From CALRGE01 sp964360635 (GTDB lineage: Bacteria > Patescibacteriota > Gracilibacteria > UBA1369 > 2-02-FULL-48-14), in contig CAYHXO010000008.1 of NCBI GenBank assembly GCA_964360635.1, forward strand, positions 3,676 through 67,675: a stretch of 64,000 nt of DNA, read 5' to 3'. The notes under the pieces are model-generated. The model had not been told where the DNA came from. It did no database searches and saw only the letters and a list, made by a program, of their open reading frames with translations. A program made the translations under genes and the position numbers. This document shows positions 52,730-59,814 of the stretch, piece by piece; positions within the stretch are counted from its first letter, which is position 1; each line of letters starts with the position of its first letter.

Positions 52730-54848
52730 ATATTGAGGTACAAAGCTCTGTTAACGTCATGAATTCAAGATCCATGTGTCCTTTAAGCATAGCAATCTTT
52801 TTCGACATTTCTGTGAAGTTTTCCCCGCTCGGATATTTCATATCCTCGCGTGATTGGAACTCCCAACTATGGCACAAAAACACAATATGCGGAGCCACCT
52901 TATTCTTGCGGTGATATTCACGCAAACGTTCAATTGCAATTAAAATTTCACCGTCTGAGAGTTTTAAGAAATTAAACAAATTCATCACAATATAATTTCC
53001 AAACGGCACAAAATATTTCCATTGAATATGTGGCATTGGGTCACGACTCACAGGAACACGACAAATTCCGTCCTTCAATTTTGGCATTGGTTTCCGACCA
53101 AGCATCGCCGGCGAAGATGAGTCGATTTCAAATCCATATTCACGAATCAATGCCAAGGTAGTTAAATCAATAACCAAGTTAGGTGCACGGAATGCACGTA
53201 CTGCTTTTAATCCACACGAATCCACAATCTCTCGAATTTTTTTTAATAATTTTTTCCTTTCAATTGGAGAGACCCATGAGTCTTTTAGAAACCATTTTTC
53301 ACGACCCCAAAGTTCATGATGCAAACCATGAATTCCAATCTCATGGCCATCCGCCTCATATCCTCGCAATTTCTCTTGAAATGTTTCAATTAAATCAGCC
53401 TGACAAAACAATGTACTCTTTATTTCAAGTGTTTGGCACATCTCTCTAAACCTATCTAGAAAAACCGGGATATGATCAATTTCATGTGGCAAATCAGCAG
53501 ATCCATAAGCCTGTTCAACATCCACAGTTAAACAAAACTTCAATGGTAATCTCCCCTTATAAGTTTCTTTATGTAATTTTCTTTCAACTAAAACTTGTGG
53601 CAAAAACCAAGGCATTCTACCATCCTGAAAAATTGAAATAAATCGCATATAATTAAATCTTCCCTCTACATTTTTTGTTTTTAAAAGTTCCTCGTAAATT
53701 TCAGCAGTTCTCGCCGCAACTTTTTCCCATGAATATTCATTTTTCACTAGCTCATAGCCATTTTCACCCATATGTCTTAATCCGGGATTCAATGCAAAGT
53801 GTTCCAAATAATACGCCAATTCTTCTACATCTTCTGGCGCTACAAGGTGTCCGTTAACCTTCTCAATAACTAGCTTTTTATTGTCACCGACATTAGTTGC
53901 CAAAACAGGTAATTTTGCTGCGCTTGCCTCCAGTAAAGTAAGAGGGAAGCCTTCTGACCTTGATGGCAAAACGAATAAATCGGAGCTCTTATAAAGTTGA
54001 ACAAGGGCTTCGCCGGAAACTTTTCCGTGAAACTTTACATGTTTACCCAAATCAACTTTTTCACACATTTTTTTAAGAGTTTTTTCCTCTGTACCTTCAC
54101 CTACGATATGTAATAAAAAATCTTTGTGTGACTGAATAAATTCATTTGATTCAATAACTTTTTTCACGGCTGAGATCAGAACATCAACTCCTTTTATATG
54201 ATCAAGTCTGCCAACAAAAATCGCATCAAAAGTTGTATCAGTTTTTTGATCTGGAACTGCATCAAAATTATCCAAGCGAATTCCGTTAGGAATAATTGCA
54301 ACATTTTTATTAACATTTTCAGCTTTCAAAAAATTTTCTGCCACACTTATTTCTCTCGCATATCTTGTTTCTAAAAGCGTAACTCTTTCTATTAATTTTT
54401 TAACAGAAAATCCTTTTTGAAAAATCGTTGTTCCATGAACTGTCAAAACCGCAGGAACTCCGGTTATTAATGAAGCAAGTTTCATTGGAACAGAACTTGA
54501 AACTGCATGTGCATGATATAAATCATATTTTTTACCAAAAAAATGTGCATGAATTAATACAAAAAAACTCGCAATCATATACCAAATCCTCATTGCAGGA
54601 TTTCCGAATGACGACTTCCAGCCCAATTCTTTAACGGACAACAGGGGGGAAGCAGCAAGTTGTTTTTCATAATGACTCATCCTTCCACTTATAGCCCTTG
54701 TAATAATGTCAATTTCATAATGATGACTTTCAATTAAAGCTCTCGAAACCTCTGCAACGTGCACTTGCCCTCCTCCAAAAAGCGGAAACCAAGCGTCTAC
54801 TAAAAGTGCTATTCTTGGCTTATTTTTCTCAATTTTTCTTATTTCCAT
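52716..54848 (-). CDS. Fusion of GT4 glycosyltransferase and polysaccharide deacetylase (NodB) domains
   Basis: A 710-residue two-domain protein. Residues about 10-390 are a GT4 enzyme (IALLVDAWFPLFGGGQVHVAEV, FVGRLDHIKGVDVLISA, IVGEGTEE and RSEGFPLTLLEASAAKLPV). Residues about 435-705 are a NodB-type deacetylase with LTVDVEQAYG as motif 1, HEIGIHGLHHELW as the HxxxH metal motif, FRAPNL as motif 3 and FLCHSWEF near the end. Both catalytic sets look complete. It would transfer an N-acetyl sugar and also deacetylate a glycan. The gene lies 20 bases after the DUF1385 gene. Confidence 0.88.
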   Translation of the reverse strand: MEIRKIEKNKPRIALLVDAWFPLFGGGQVHVAEVSRALIESHHYEIDIITRAISGRMSHYEKQLAASPLLSVKELGWKSSFGNPAMRIWYMIASFFVLIHAHFFGKKYDLYHAHAVSSSVPMKLASLITGVPAVLTVHGTTIFQKGFSVKKLIERVTLLETRYAREISVAENFLKAENVNKNVAIIPNGIRLDNFDAVPDQKTDTTFDAIFVGRLDHIKGVDVLISAVKKVIESNEFIQSHKDFLLHIVGEGTEEKTLKKMCEKVDLGKHVKFHGKVSGEALVQLYKSSDLFVLPSRSEGFPLTLLEASAAKLPVLATNVGDNKKLVIEKVNGHLVAPEDVEELAYYLEHFALNPGLRHMGENGYELVKNEYSWEKVAARTAEIYEELLKTKNVEGRFNYMRFISIFQDGRMPWFLPQVLVERKLHKETYKGRLPLKFCLTVDVEQAYGSADLPHEIDHIPVFLDRFREMCQTLEIKSTLFCQADLIETFQEKLRGYEADGHEIGIHGLHHELWGREKWFLKDSWVSPIERKKLLKKIREIVDSCGLKAVRAFRAPNLVIDLTTLALIREYGFEIDSSSPAMLGRKPMPKLKDGICRVPVSRDPMPHIQWKYFVPFGNYIVMNLFNFLKLSDGEILIAIERLREYHRKNKVAPHIVFLCHSWEFQSREDMKYPSGENFTEMSKKIAMLKGHMDLEFMTLTELCTSIYANS

Positions 54849-54868
54849 TTGTCTATAGTTAGCAGCAC

Positions 54869-55813
54869 TTACTGTGCTGTGAATGCCGCTCCGGCTTTGC
54901 CTTCGCGCTGTTCAATCTTTAATGATTCTTTCAGTGAGTTTAGCGCAATTTCCAATTGTTTGTCATCGGGTTCTTTAGTTGTAAGCCTTTGAATTAAAAG
55001 CCCAGGTAAAACGAATAATTTTATACAAACATTTTTTCCGTATTTCGCGCTGAATTTTAAAAACTCATAGCTTATGCCGGCAATTAGTGGCAGTGAAGCA
55101 ATTCTCGAAAAGAAGTTCACCGCAAAACTCTCGGATTTTGGTAGAAAAGTATAAACCATAACGCTCATTATAATCACAATAAAAATAAAACTTGTTCCGC
55201 AACGTGGGTGGAAGCGAGTTTGTTTCCGGGCATTTTCAACAGTCAGAGGAAGGCCTTTTTCATATGTCCAAACTGATTTATGTTCAGCGCCGTGATATTG
55301 AAAAACTCTTCGAATATCTTTTAAGATTGAAATCCCCAGAATGTATCCAAGAAAGATCGCAATTTTTGTTAGGCCGTCAATTGCATTAAAAAGAATGTAG
55401 TAATTTTTTACTAGAGGCAAAGCCTCAGAAACTTTCTCTGCGACCCAAAGTGGAATAAATTTAAGCATGAAAAGTGTCAAACCCAATGTCACCGCAACGT
55501 ACAAAATTCCAAAAAAACCATAAACATATTTCTTCCAGCCTTTTTGTTCCACCTTTACTTCGCCTGTATAAACATCACTTGAATAATCTAAAGCCCTAAA
55601 ACCAATTATCATTGATTCCACCAACTGAACTCCTCCACGAATAATCGGGAGACTAAAAAATCCCTTTTTCGTACGGGAAGAAAACTTAGCTTGCATCATT
55701 TTTATACTACCGTCTTCATGCCGAACTGAAACGGTGTAGTAATTTGGAGATCGCATCATAACTCCTTCGAGTACGGCCTGCCCTCCAATAGCGAAATCAA
55801 TTTTTTCAGTCAT
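54869..55813 (-). CDS. DUF1385 integral membrane protein
   Basis: A 314-residue DUF1385 protein. The signatures are GGQAVLEGVMMRSP at the N-terminus, RGGVQLVESMIIG, the YHGAEHKSVWTYEKG segment near residue 170 and RFHPRCGTSFIF. Four or five hydrophobic helices are visible. The function is unknown; the conserved His and Cys residues suggest metal binding. The start forms an ATGA overlap with the YfiH gene, a pairing that suggests cotranscription. Confidence 0.9.
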   Translation of the reverse strand: MTEKIDFAIGGQAVLEGVMMRSPNYYTVSVRHEDGSIKMMQAKFSSRTKKGFFSLPIIRGGVQLVESMIIGFRALDYSSDVYTGEVKVEQKGWKKYVYGFFGILYVAVTLGLTLFMLKFIPLWVAEKVSEALPLVKNYYILFNAIDGLTKIAIFLGYILGISILKDIRRVFQYHGAEHKSVWTYEKGLPLTVENARKQTRFHPRCGTSFIFIVIIMSVMVYTFLPKSESFAVNFFSRIASLPLIAGISYEFLKFSAKYGKNVCIKLFVLPGLLIQRLTTKEPDDKQLEIALNSLKESLKIEQREGKAGAAFTAQ

Positions 55814-56457
55814 ATATTTTTAGCAAATGTGATAATTGTACCAAAACGTTGTTTACACCCATTCCTTCTAAAAGAAAACCACCCTTCGTCACATTTCGTA
55901 CATATATTCATATGATCGATATTTTCATTTTTGATTCCCAAATCCGCCAGTTGTTTCAAAGCTATGGCATTTAAATCAACTTTTTTCCCATGAATTGCCC
56001 AATGAAATTTCTTTGGTATCTCATTCTCAGGATCAGAAAACTCGCTGCATTCAAACCCTAATGACGGGCCAATTCCAACGCGCATTCCCTCCGCCGTACA
56101 GCCCATTTCAATCATTTTCTCGAGAGTTTTTGGAATTATATCTTGTGTAAGGCTCCTCCAACCCGCATGCACCACAGCGACAATCCCTCTGCCGGCAAAA
56201 ACTAAAGGAATACAATCTGCAGTTTTCACCATAAGAGTAACTCCTGGCTTATTGCAGATTATTGCATCATGACCGATTTCATCTTCATGATAATCCTCAA
56301 AAATCATAATATCACTACCGTGAACCTGTTTCATTGTTTGCACTGGAAAAGGCAGACCTTGTAAAACATCTTCTTGGATTACCGCCGCATTTATTCCTGA
56401 ACCTAAATCTAAGTCATGAATCTGCATTTTTTTGACAATAGGCAATGTAAAAGTCAT
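55810..56457 (-). CDS. YfiH/PgeF-family multi-copper polyphenol oxidase-like protein (purine nucleoside hydrolase type)
   Basis: A 215-residue member of the YfiH (Cu-oxidase_4) family, somewhat short for the family (about 240). The zinc-site motifs are KQVHGSD, VKTADCIPLV and VVHAGWRS. Characterised members phosphorolyse or deaminate purine nucleosides, and E. coli PgeF edits peptidoglycan precursors. It heads the minus operon to 49715. An extended -10 box (TGGTATAGT on the minus strand) lies 4 bases before the ATG. Confidence 0.9.
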   Translation of the reverse strand: MTFTLPIVKKMQIHDLDLGSGINAAVIQEDVLQGLPFPVQTMKQVHGSDIMIFEDYHEDEIGHDAIICNKPGVTLMVKTADCIPLVFAGRGIVAVVHAGWRSLTQDIIPKTLEKMIEMGCTAEGMRVGIGPSLGFECSEFSDPENEIPKKFHWAIHGKKVDLNAIALKQLADLGIKNENIDHMNICTKCDEGWFSFRRNGCKQRFGTIITFAKNI

Positions 56458-56461
56458 ACTG

Positions 56462-56470
56462 ACTATACCA
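56462..56470 (-). promoter_or_regulatory. Candidate extended -10 promoter of the yfiH operon
   Basis: On the minus strand TGG precedes TATAGT (56462-56467), giving an extended -10 element 4 bases before the ATG at 56457. No clear -35 box is seen. On the plus strand TTGACA (56432-56437), 17 bases and CATACT (56455-56460) could drive the divergent gene at 56484. Confidence 0.5.
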
Positions 56471-56483
56471 ATTTTTAAACTTT

Positions 56484-57440
56484 ATGAATAAGAAAAAACA
56501 CGTCCTTGCAGTTTACCTTTGTGTTGCTGTGGCTCTTTTGGTTGGAGGTTTATTCTACCTAAGAGAAGCGAGTACTATAATCAATACTCATGAATCTATT
56601 GAAAACGCTGAACAGATAGATAAATTACAAAAAGTAATGTTTTGGTCTGGCATGAGTAGAGTGGTTCTTGCTGGAATTCCATATGAAATGCTTCATTTTA
56701 CAGCTGAAAATGAGCCTACTTACAGTAAACTTGATGAAAATAACGAACTTTTGAAGACAACTTTTGAAAACTATCCCGGGCAATTTCCTTATTTTTGTGG
56801 AATTGATCCTCATGATTTCTCTGCACTTGAAAAAATTGAAACTTGCATGAAGGAAGGGGCACTAGGAATTAAAATTTACGATGGATATAAGGCATATCAC
56901 ACACTAGCATTGGACAATGCGGACATGTTGAAAATTTTCGCAAAAATTCAAGAACTCGGTGGAATTTTGTTGATGCCTGTGAGTACTGAAAATTTCAGAA
57001 CAGAATTTGAGAATATGTTGAAATTAAACCCAGATTTGCCGGTTATTTGCTCTCATTATTGCCTTTCTTCAAAGAATTTGGACAGGCTTACTGAATTAAT
57101 GGGAACTTATCCAAATCTCTATATCGATACAAGTTTTGGATTTATTGATTATGCCATTGCAGGATTCCAAACCATTACAGCAAATCACGATCAATTCTTA
57201 TCTTTCTTCACTGATTATCAAGACAGGATATTTTTTGCAACCGACAATGTGATTACAGGTTTTGAAAGCAAAGATCGTGATTGGATTACTGCTCTTTATT
57301 CTGATTATATTTCCATTCTTACTGAAGGAGAGTTTGAGTCAAAATCACAAGATGACACAATATATAAAGGACTTGGCTTGTCATCTTCAATTCAACACAA
57401 AGTTTTCTCCGAAAACTGGAATAAACTGACCGAAAAATGA
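56484..57440 (+). CDS. Membrane-anchored amidohydrolase-like protein
   Basis: A 318-residue protein with one N-terminal membrane helix (residues about 6-26) followed by a predicted TIM-barrel amidohydrolase domain. The first metal motif appears as INTHESIE with only one histidine, GALGIKIYDGYKAYH marks the lysine strand, ICSHYCLSS gives a histidine, and ATDNV near residue 250 holds the terminal aspartate. The degenerate first motif leaves activity uncertain. The protein would face outside the cell. Its substrate is unknown. It is cotranscribed with aroE by ATGA overlap. Confidence 0.7.
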   Translation: MNKKKHVLAVYLCVAVALLVGGLFYLREASTIINTHESIENAEQIDKLQKVMFWSGMSRVVLAGIPYEMLHFTAENEPTYSKLDENNELLKTTFENYPGQFPYFCGIDPHDFSALEKIETCMKEGALGIKIYDGYKAYHTLALDNADMLKIFAKIQELGGILLMPVSTENFRTEFENMLKLNPDLPVICSHYCLSSKNLDRLTELMGTYPNLYIDTSFGFIDYAIAGFQTITANHDQFLSFFTDYQDRIFFATDNVITGFESKDRDWITALYSDYISILTEGEFESKSQDDTIYKGLGLSSSIQHKVFSENWNKLTEK

Positions 57441-58267
57441 AAAAATTTTGGATCGTAGGGCATCCACTTTCTTTCTGTCTCTGTACACCTGTTTCTAACG
57501 GTGCATTTAAAGAACTTGCTTTCGATGCTGAGTTCGAAACTCACGATGTCGCTCCGGATGACCTACATCTCGTGATGGAAAAAATTCGCTCAGGTGAGCT
57601 TGCTGGTGCAGTTACAACCATGCCACATAAAACTCCCGCACTAGAATTGTTGGATGAAAGTACTGATGAGGCAAAAGCAATTAACGCGGTTAATCTTGTG
57701 CTGGGTCACTCACCGAATGGTGAGCTTCCCTATAAGTTAAAAGGTTACAACACAGATTGGCTTGGTGCTCTCGGCGCAGTTAAATCTCTAATTCCAGAGC
57801 TTAAAGGAAAACACATTTTAGTACTTGGAGCTGGTGGAGCAGCTCGAGCAGCGGCTTACGCTTTTCACAAAGAAGGTGCGAATGTTTCAATTTGGAATCG
57901 AACGTCTGAACGAGCAAAAGCTTTTGCCGAAAAAATGCAAATTACACAGATTCCGGACATGCGAAAATGGGACGGAGAACCAGATATAATTATTAACGCA
58001 ACTTCAGCCAGTTATCAGCCAAGCCAATCAACTCTTGTACCATTTCCACTCTGGAAAAATGTACAATTGGCAATGGATGCGGTTTACGGTAAAACCAGCC
58101 TTTTCCTTGAAGAAGCAAATGCTGCCAAAGTAAAACATATCATTTCCGGAGATGTTTGGTTCTTAAATCAAGCGGCACCACTTTTGGAAATAATTACGGG
58201 AAAGAAAGCGCCCTTGGAGCTGATGAAAAAACTCACAGACGAGGCCGTGGATATTATAAAATCCTAG
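57437..58267 (+). CDS. aroE: Shikimate dehydrogenase family protein with altered substrate-binding serines
   Basis: A 276-residue AroE-fold protein. K65 in TTMPHKTP and D107 in GYNTDWLG, the catalytic pair, are in place, and the NADP motif GAGGAAR is at residues 131-137. The shikimate-binding serines that AroE carries at positions 14 and 16 (SxSPxxHN) are replaced by Cys (CLCTPVSN, C14 and C16). The substrate may therefore differ from 3-dehydroshikimate. No other shikimate gene is in the window. Confidence 0.85.
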   Translation: MKKFWIVGHPLSFCLCTPVSNGAFKELAFDAEFETHDVAPDDLHLVMEKIRSGELAGAVTTMPHKTPALELLDESTDEAKAINAVNLVLGHSPNGELPYKLKGYNTDWLGALGAVKSLIPELKGKHILVLGAGGAARAAAYAFHKEGANVSIWNRTSERAKAFAEKMQITQIPDMRKWDGEPDIIINATSASYQPSQSTLVPFPLWKNVQLAMDAVYGKTSLFLEEANAAKVKHIISGDVWFLNQAAPLLEIITGKKAPLELMKKLTDEAVDIIKS

Positions 58268-58444
58268 CTAGTTTTTTGTAGTTGAGTTGGTGACAAAATG
58301 TCACGAGTTGAACCTACTAAGTTTTTGATAGAGATAACTGTTGTCAGCCCTTCGACAACAGGAAATTGATCTGTTAAATGGAATCCTTATTTGTCATATT
58401 CCAATTTGGAAATCAAAATCTCAACGTATTTTATAAAAATTATT
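58268..58444. other. Intergenic region with two inverted repeats upstream of the Bro-N gene
   Basis: After a T-run (58272-58277) following the aroE stop comes a 15-base palindrome GTGACA-AAA-TGTCAC (58290-58304). Next is CTGTTGTC-N8-GACAACAG (58338-58361), whose core GTTGTC-N8-GACAAC equals the site at 49314. A TATAAA box (58432-58437) lies 7 bases before the ATG at 58445. A TTG-initiated extension from 58391 is possible but unsupported. Confidence 0.6.
58340..58359. promoter_or_regulatory. Inverted repeat GTTGTC-N8-GACAAC, copy 2 (candidate operator)
   Basis: GTTGTC (58340-58345) and GACAAC (58354-58359) are 8 bases apart, the same arms and spacing as at 49314-49333. Here the repeat extends outward by two further pairs (CT/AG). 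A rightward TTCGAC (58351-58356), 17 bases and TTAAAT (58374-58379) would place the repeat over a -35 box. Confidence 0.6.
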
Positions 58445-59302
58445 ATGACAACAAAAATTGCTTTGTTCGGCGGGAAGAAAATTAGAAAAACTATGCATCA
58501 AGATGAGTGGTGGTTCTCGATTGTTGATGTTATCGAAGTATTAACAGATAGCGCAAAACCGAGTGTTTATTGGAGTGTCATGAAGGCTCGTGTTAAAAAT
58601 GAAGAGGGATCCCAGTTGTTTACAATTTGTAAACAACTCAAACTTGAAGCTTTGGATGGCAAAAAATATGAAACCGACTGTGCCAACACCGAAGGCATCT
58701 TCCGCATTATTCAATCAATTCCTTCTCCAAAAGCTGAACCTTTCAAACGTTGGCTGGCTAAAGTTGGATATGAGCGTGTGCAAGAAATAGAAAATCCTGA
58801 ACTTAGCGCAAATCGAACTCGAGCCATCTACAAAGCCAAAGGATACAGCGATGACTGGATAGAAAAAAGAATTCGCGGAATCGCCATCAGAGAAGAATTA
58901 ACAGATGAATGGAGAAATCGTGGAGCCGCATTCGACGATTACGAAATTCTAACTGCAGAGATTTCCAAAGCGACTTTTGGAGTAACTCCTCGTTCATACA
59001 AAAAAATGAAAGGCCTCAAGCGCGAAAATCTTAGAGATCACATGAATGATTTTGAACTAATTTTCAATATGCTTGGTGAGCGTTCCACAACAGAAATTCA
59101 TCGAAGTGAAAATTCGAAAGGTGTACCAAAATTACAAGAAGACGCAAAATTCGGAGGTGACATTGCCGGCGGTGCAAGAAAAAAGCTTGAACAAAGACTC
59201 GGGCGATCAATAATATCGACAGAAAATTTCCTTAAAGGTCTTCAAAAGCATTCTCCCGAATCAAAAATTCCCAAGCAAATAAAGCCACAGCGGAAACAAT
59301 AA
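58445..59302 (+). CDS. Bro-N domain protein (phage antirepressor/DinD-like family)
   Basis: A 285-residue protein from the ATG at 58445. The N-terminal Bro-N domain reads KIRKTMHQDEWWFSIVDVIEVLT, then DCANTEGIFRIIQSIPSP and FKRWLAKVGYERVQEIENPEL, a pattern shared with a widespread chromosomal Bro-N family. The C-terminal half contains GIAIREELTDEWRNRG, LTAEISKATFG and MLGERSTTEI. Relatives are linked to prophages and to stress genes such as dinD. No phage gene is near. Palindromes upstream suggest regulated expression. Its 3' end overlaps lspA by 71 bases. Confidence 0.82.
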   Translation: MTTKIALFGGKKIRKTMHQDEWWFSIVDVIEVLTDSAKPSVYWSVMKARVKNEEGSQLFTICKQLKLEALDGKKYETDCANTEGIFRIIQSIPSPKAEPFKRWLAKVGYERVQEIENPELSANRTRAIYKAKGYSDDWIEKRIRGIAIREELTDEWRNRGAAFDDYEILTAEISKATFGVTPRSYKKMKGLKRENLRDHMNDFELIFNMLGERSTTEIHRSENSKGVPKLQEDAKFGGDIAGGARKKLEQRLGRSIISTENFLKGLQKHSPESKIPKQIKPQRKQ

Positions 59303-59705
59303 ATACGTCGGCTAAATTGAATGTTGGCCACCAATAAACTTTCAAAAAATCAACAACATATCCAAGTCGGAATCTATCAATTGTATTTCCAATTGCGCCA
59401 GCCAAAAGCAAAGCTAAACCTGTTAAATGCCAGTGATCACGCCATAATTTATTTTCAATTACAAGCCAAACTCCAAGCCCAAAAACCGCGATAGTTAAAA
59501 CCCATATCATCCAAATTGGTAAGTTTAATCCAAACACAATTCCGTCATTGTAAGACAAAGCCATTCCAATATTTTGATCATTTATTGAGTCCAAATTTTT
59601 AACTGCCCACCATTTTGAAATTTGATCTGCACCAAATAAAACCAAAAAAAGCGGACCGAAAAATTTCCAAATTCTATCCAATTCCGGCGACCTCGCAAAT
59701 TTCAT
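59232..59705 (-). CDS. lspA: Lipoprotein signal peptidase (signal peptidase II)
   Basis: A 157-residue integral membrane aspartic protease that cleaves prolipoprotein signal peptides. Four hydrophobic helices are visible. The catalytic aspartates are D110 in GNTIDRFRLG and D133 in FNLADVF, and the first helix carries GADQISKWW. The frame extends to 59990, but upstream sequence is antisense to the giant gene and has no family similarity. I start at the ATG at 59705; an ATG at 59741 is an alternative. Confidence 0.88.
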   Translation of the reverse strand: MKFARSPELDRIWKFFGPLFLVLFGADQISKWWAVKNLDSINDQNIGMALSYNDGIVFGLNLPIWMIWVLTIAVFGLGVWLVIENKLWRDHWHLTGLALLLAGAIGNTIDRFRLGYVVDFLKVYWWPTFNLADVFIVSAVALFAWEFLIRENAFEDL

Positions 59706-59804
59706 AATATTTCGTTTACATTCCCACCATATAAGACCCATAAAATTTCGCAAACTTTCAGGGTTGACCAAAACGCCATAATACTGTATACTTTTATATT
59801 GAAA

Positions 59805-59810
59805 TATAAT
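59805..59810 (+). promoter_or_regulatory. Perfect -10 box 4 bases before the giant gene
   Basis: TATAAT at 59805-59810 is followed by 4 bases and the ATG at 59815. The surroundings are AT-rich and no good -35 box is seen at 16-18 bases. Confidence 0.5.
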
Positions 59811-59814
59811 CACT

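Noticed and set aside
58272..58277. T-run after aroE as an intrinsic terminator
   Set aside because: Only the short palindrome CTAGCTAG precedes it; the predicted stem is too weak for confident terminator assignment.
58445..59302. Prophage remnant around the Bro-N gene
   Set aside because: Neighbours are aroE, lspA and an unknown large gene; no integrase, structural or lysis gene is present, and this Bro-N family is often chromosomal.
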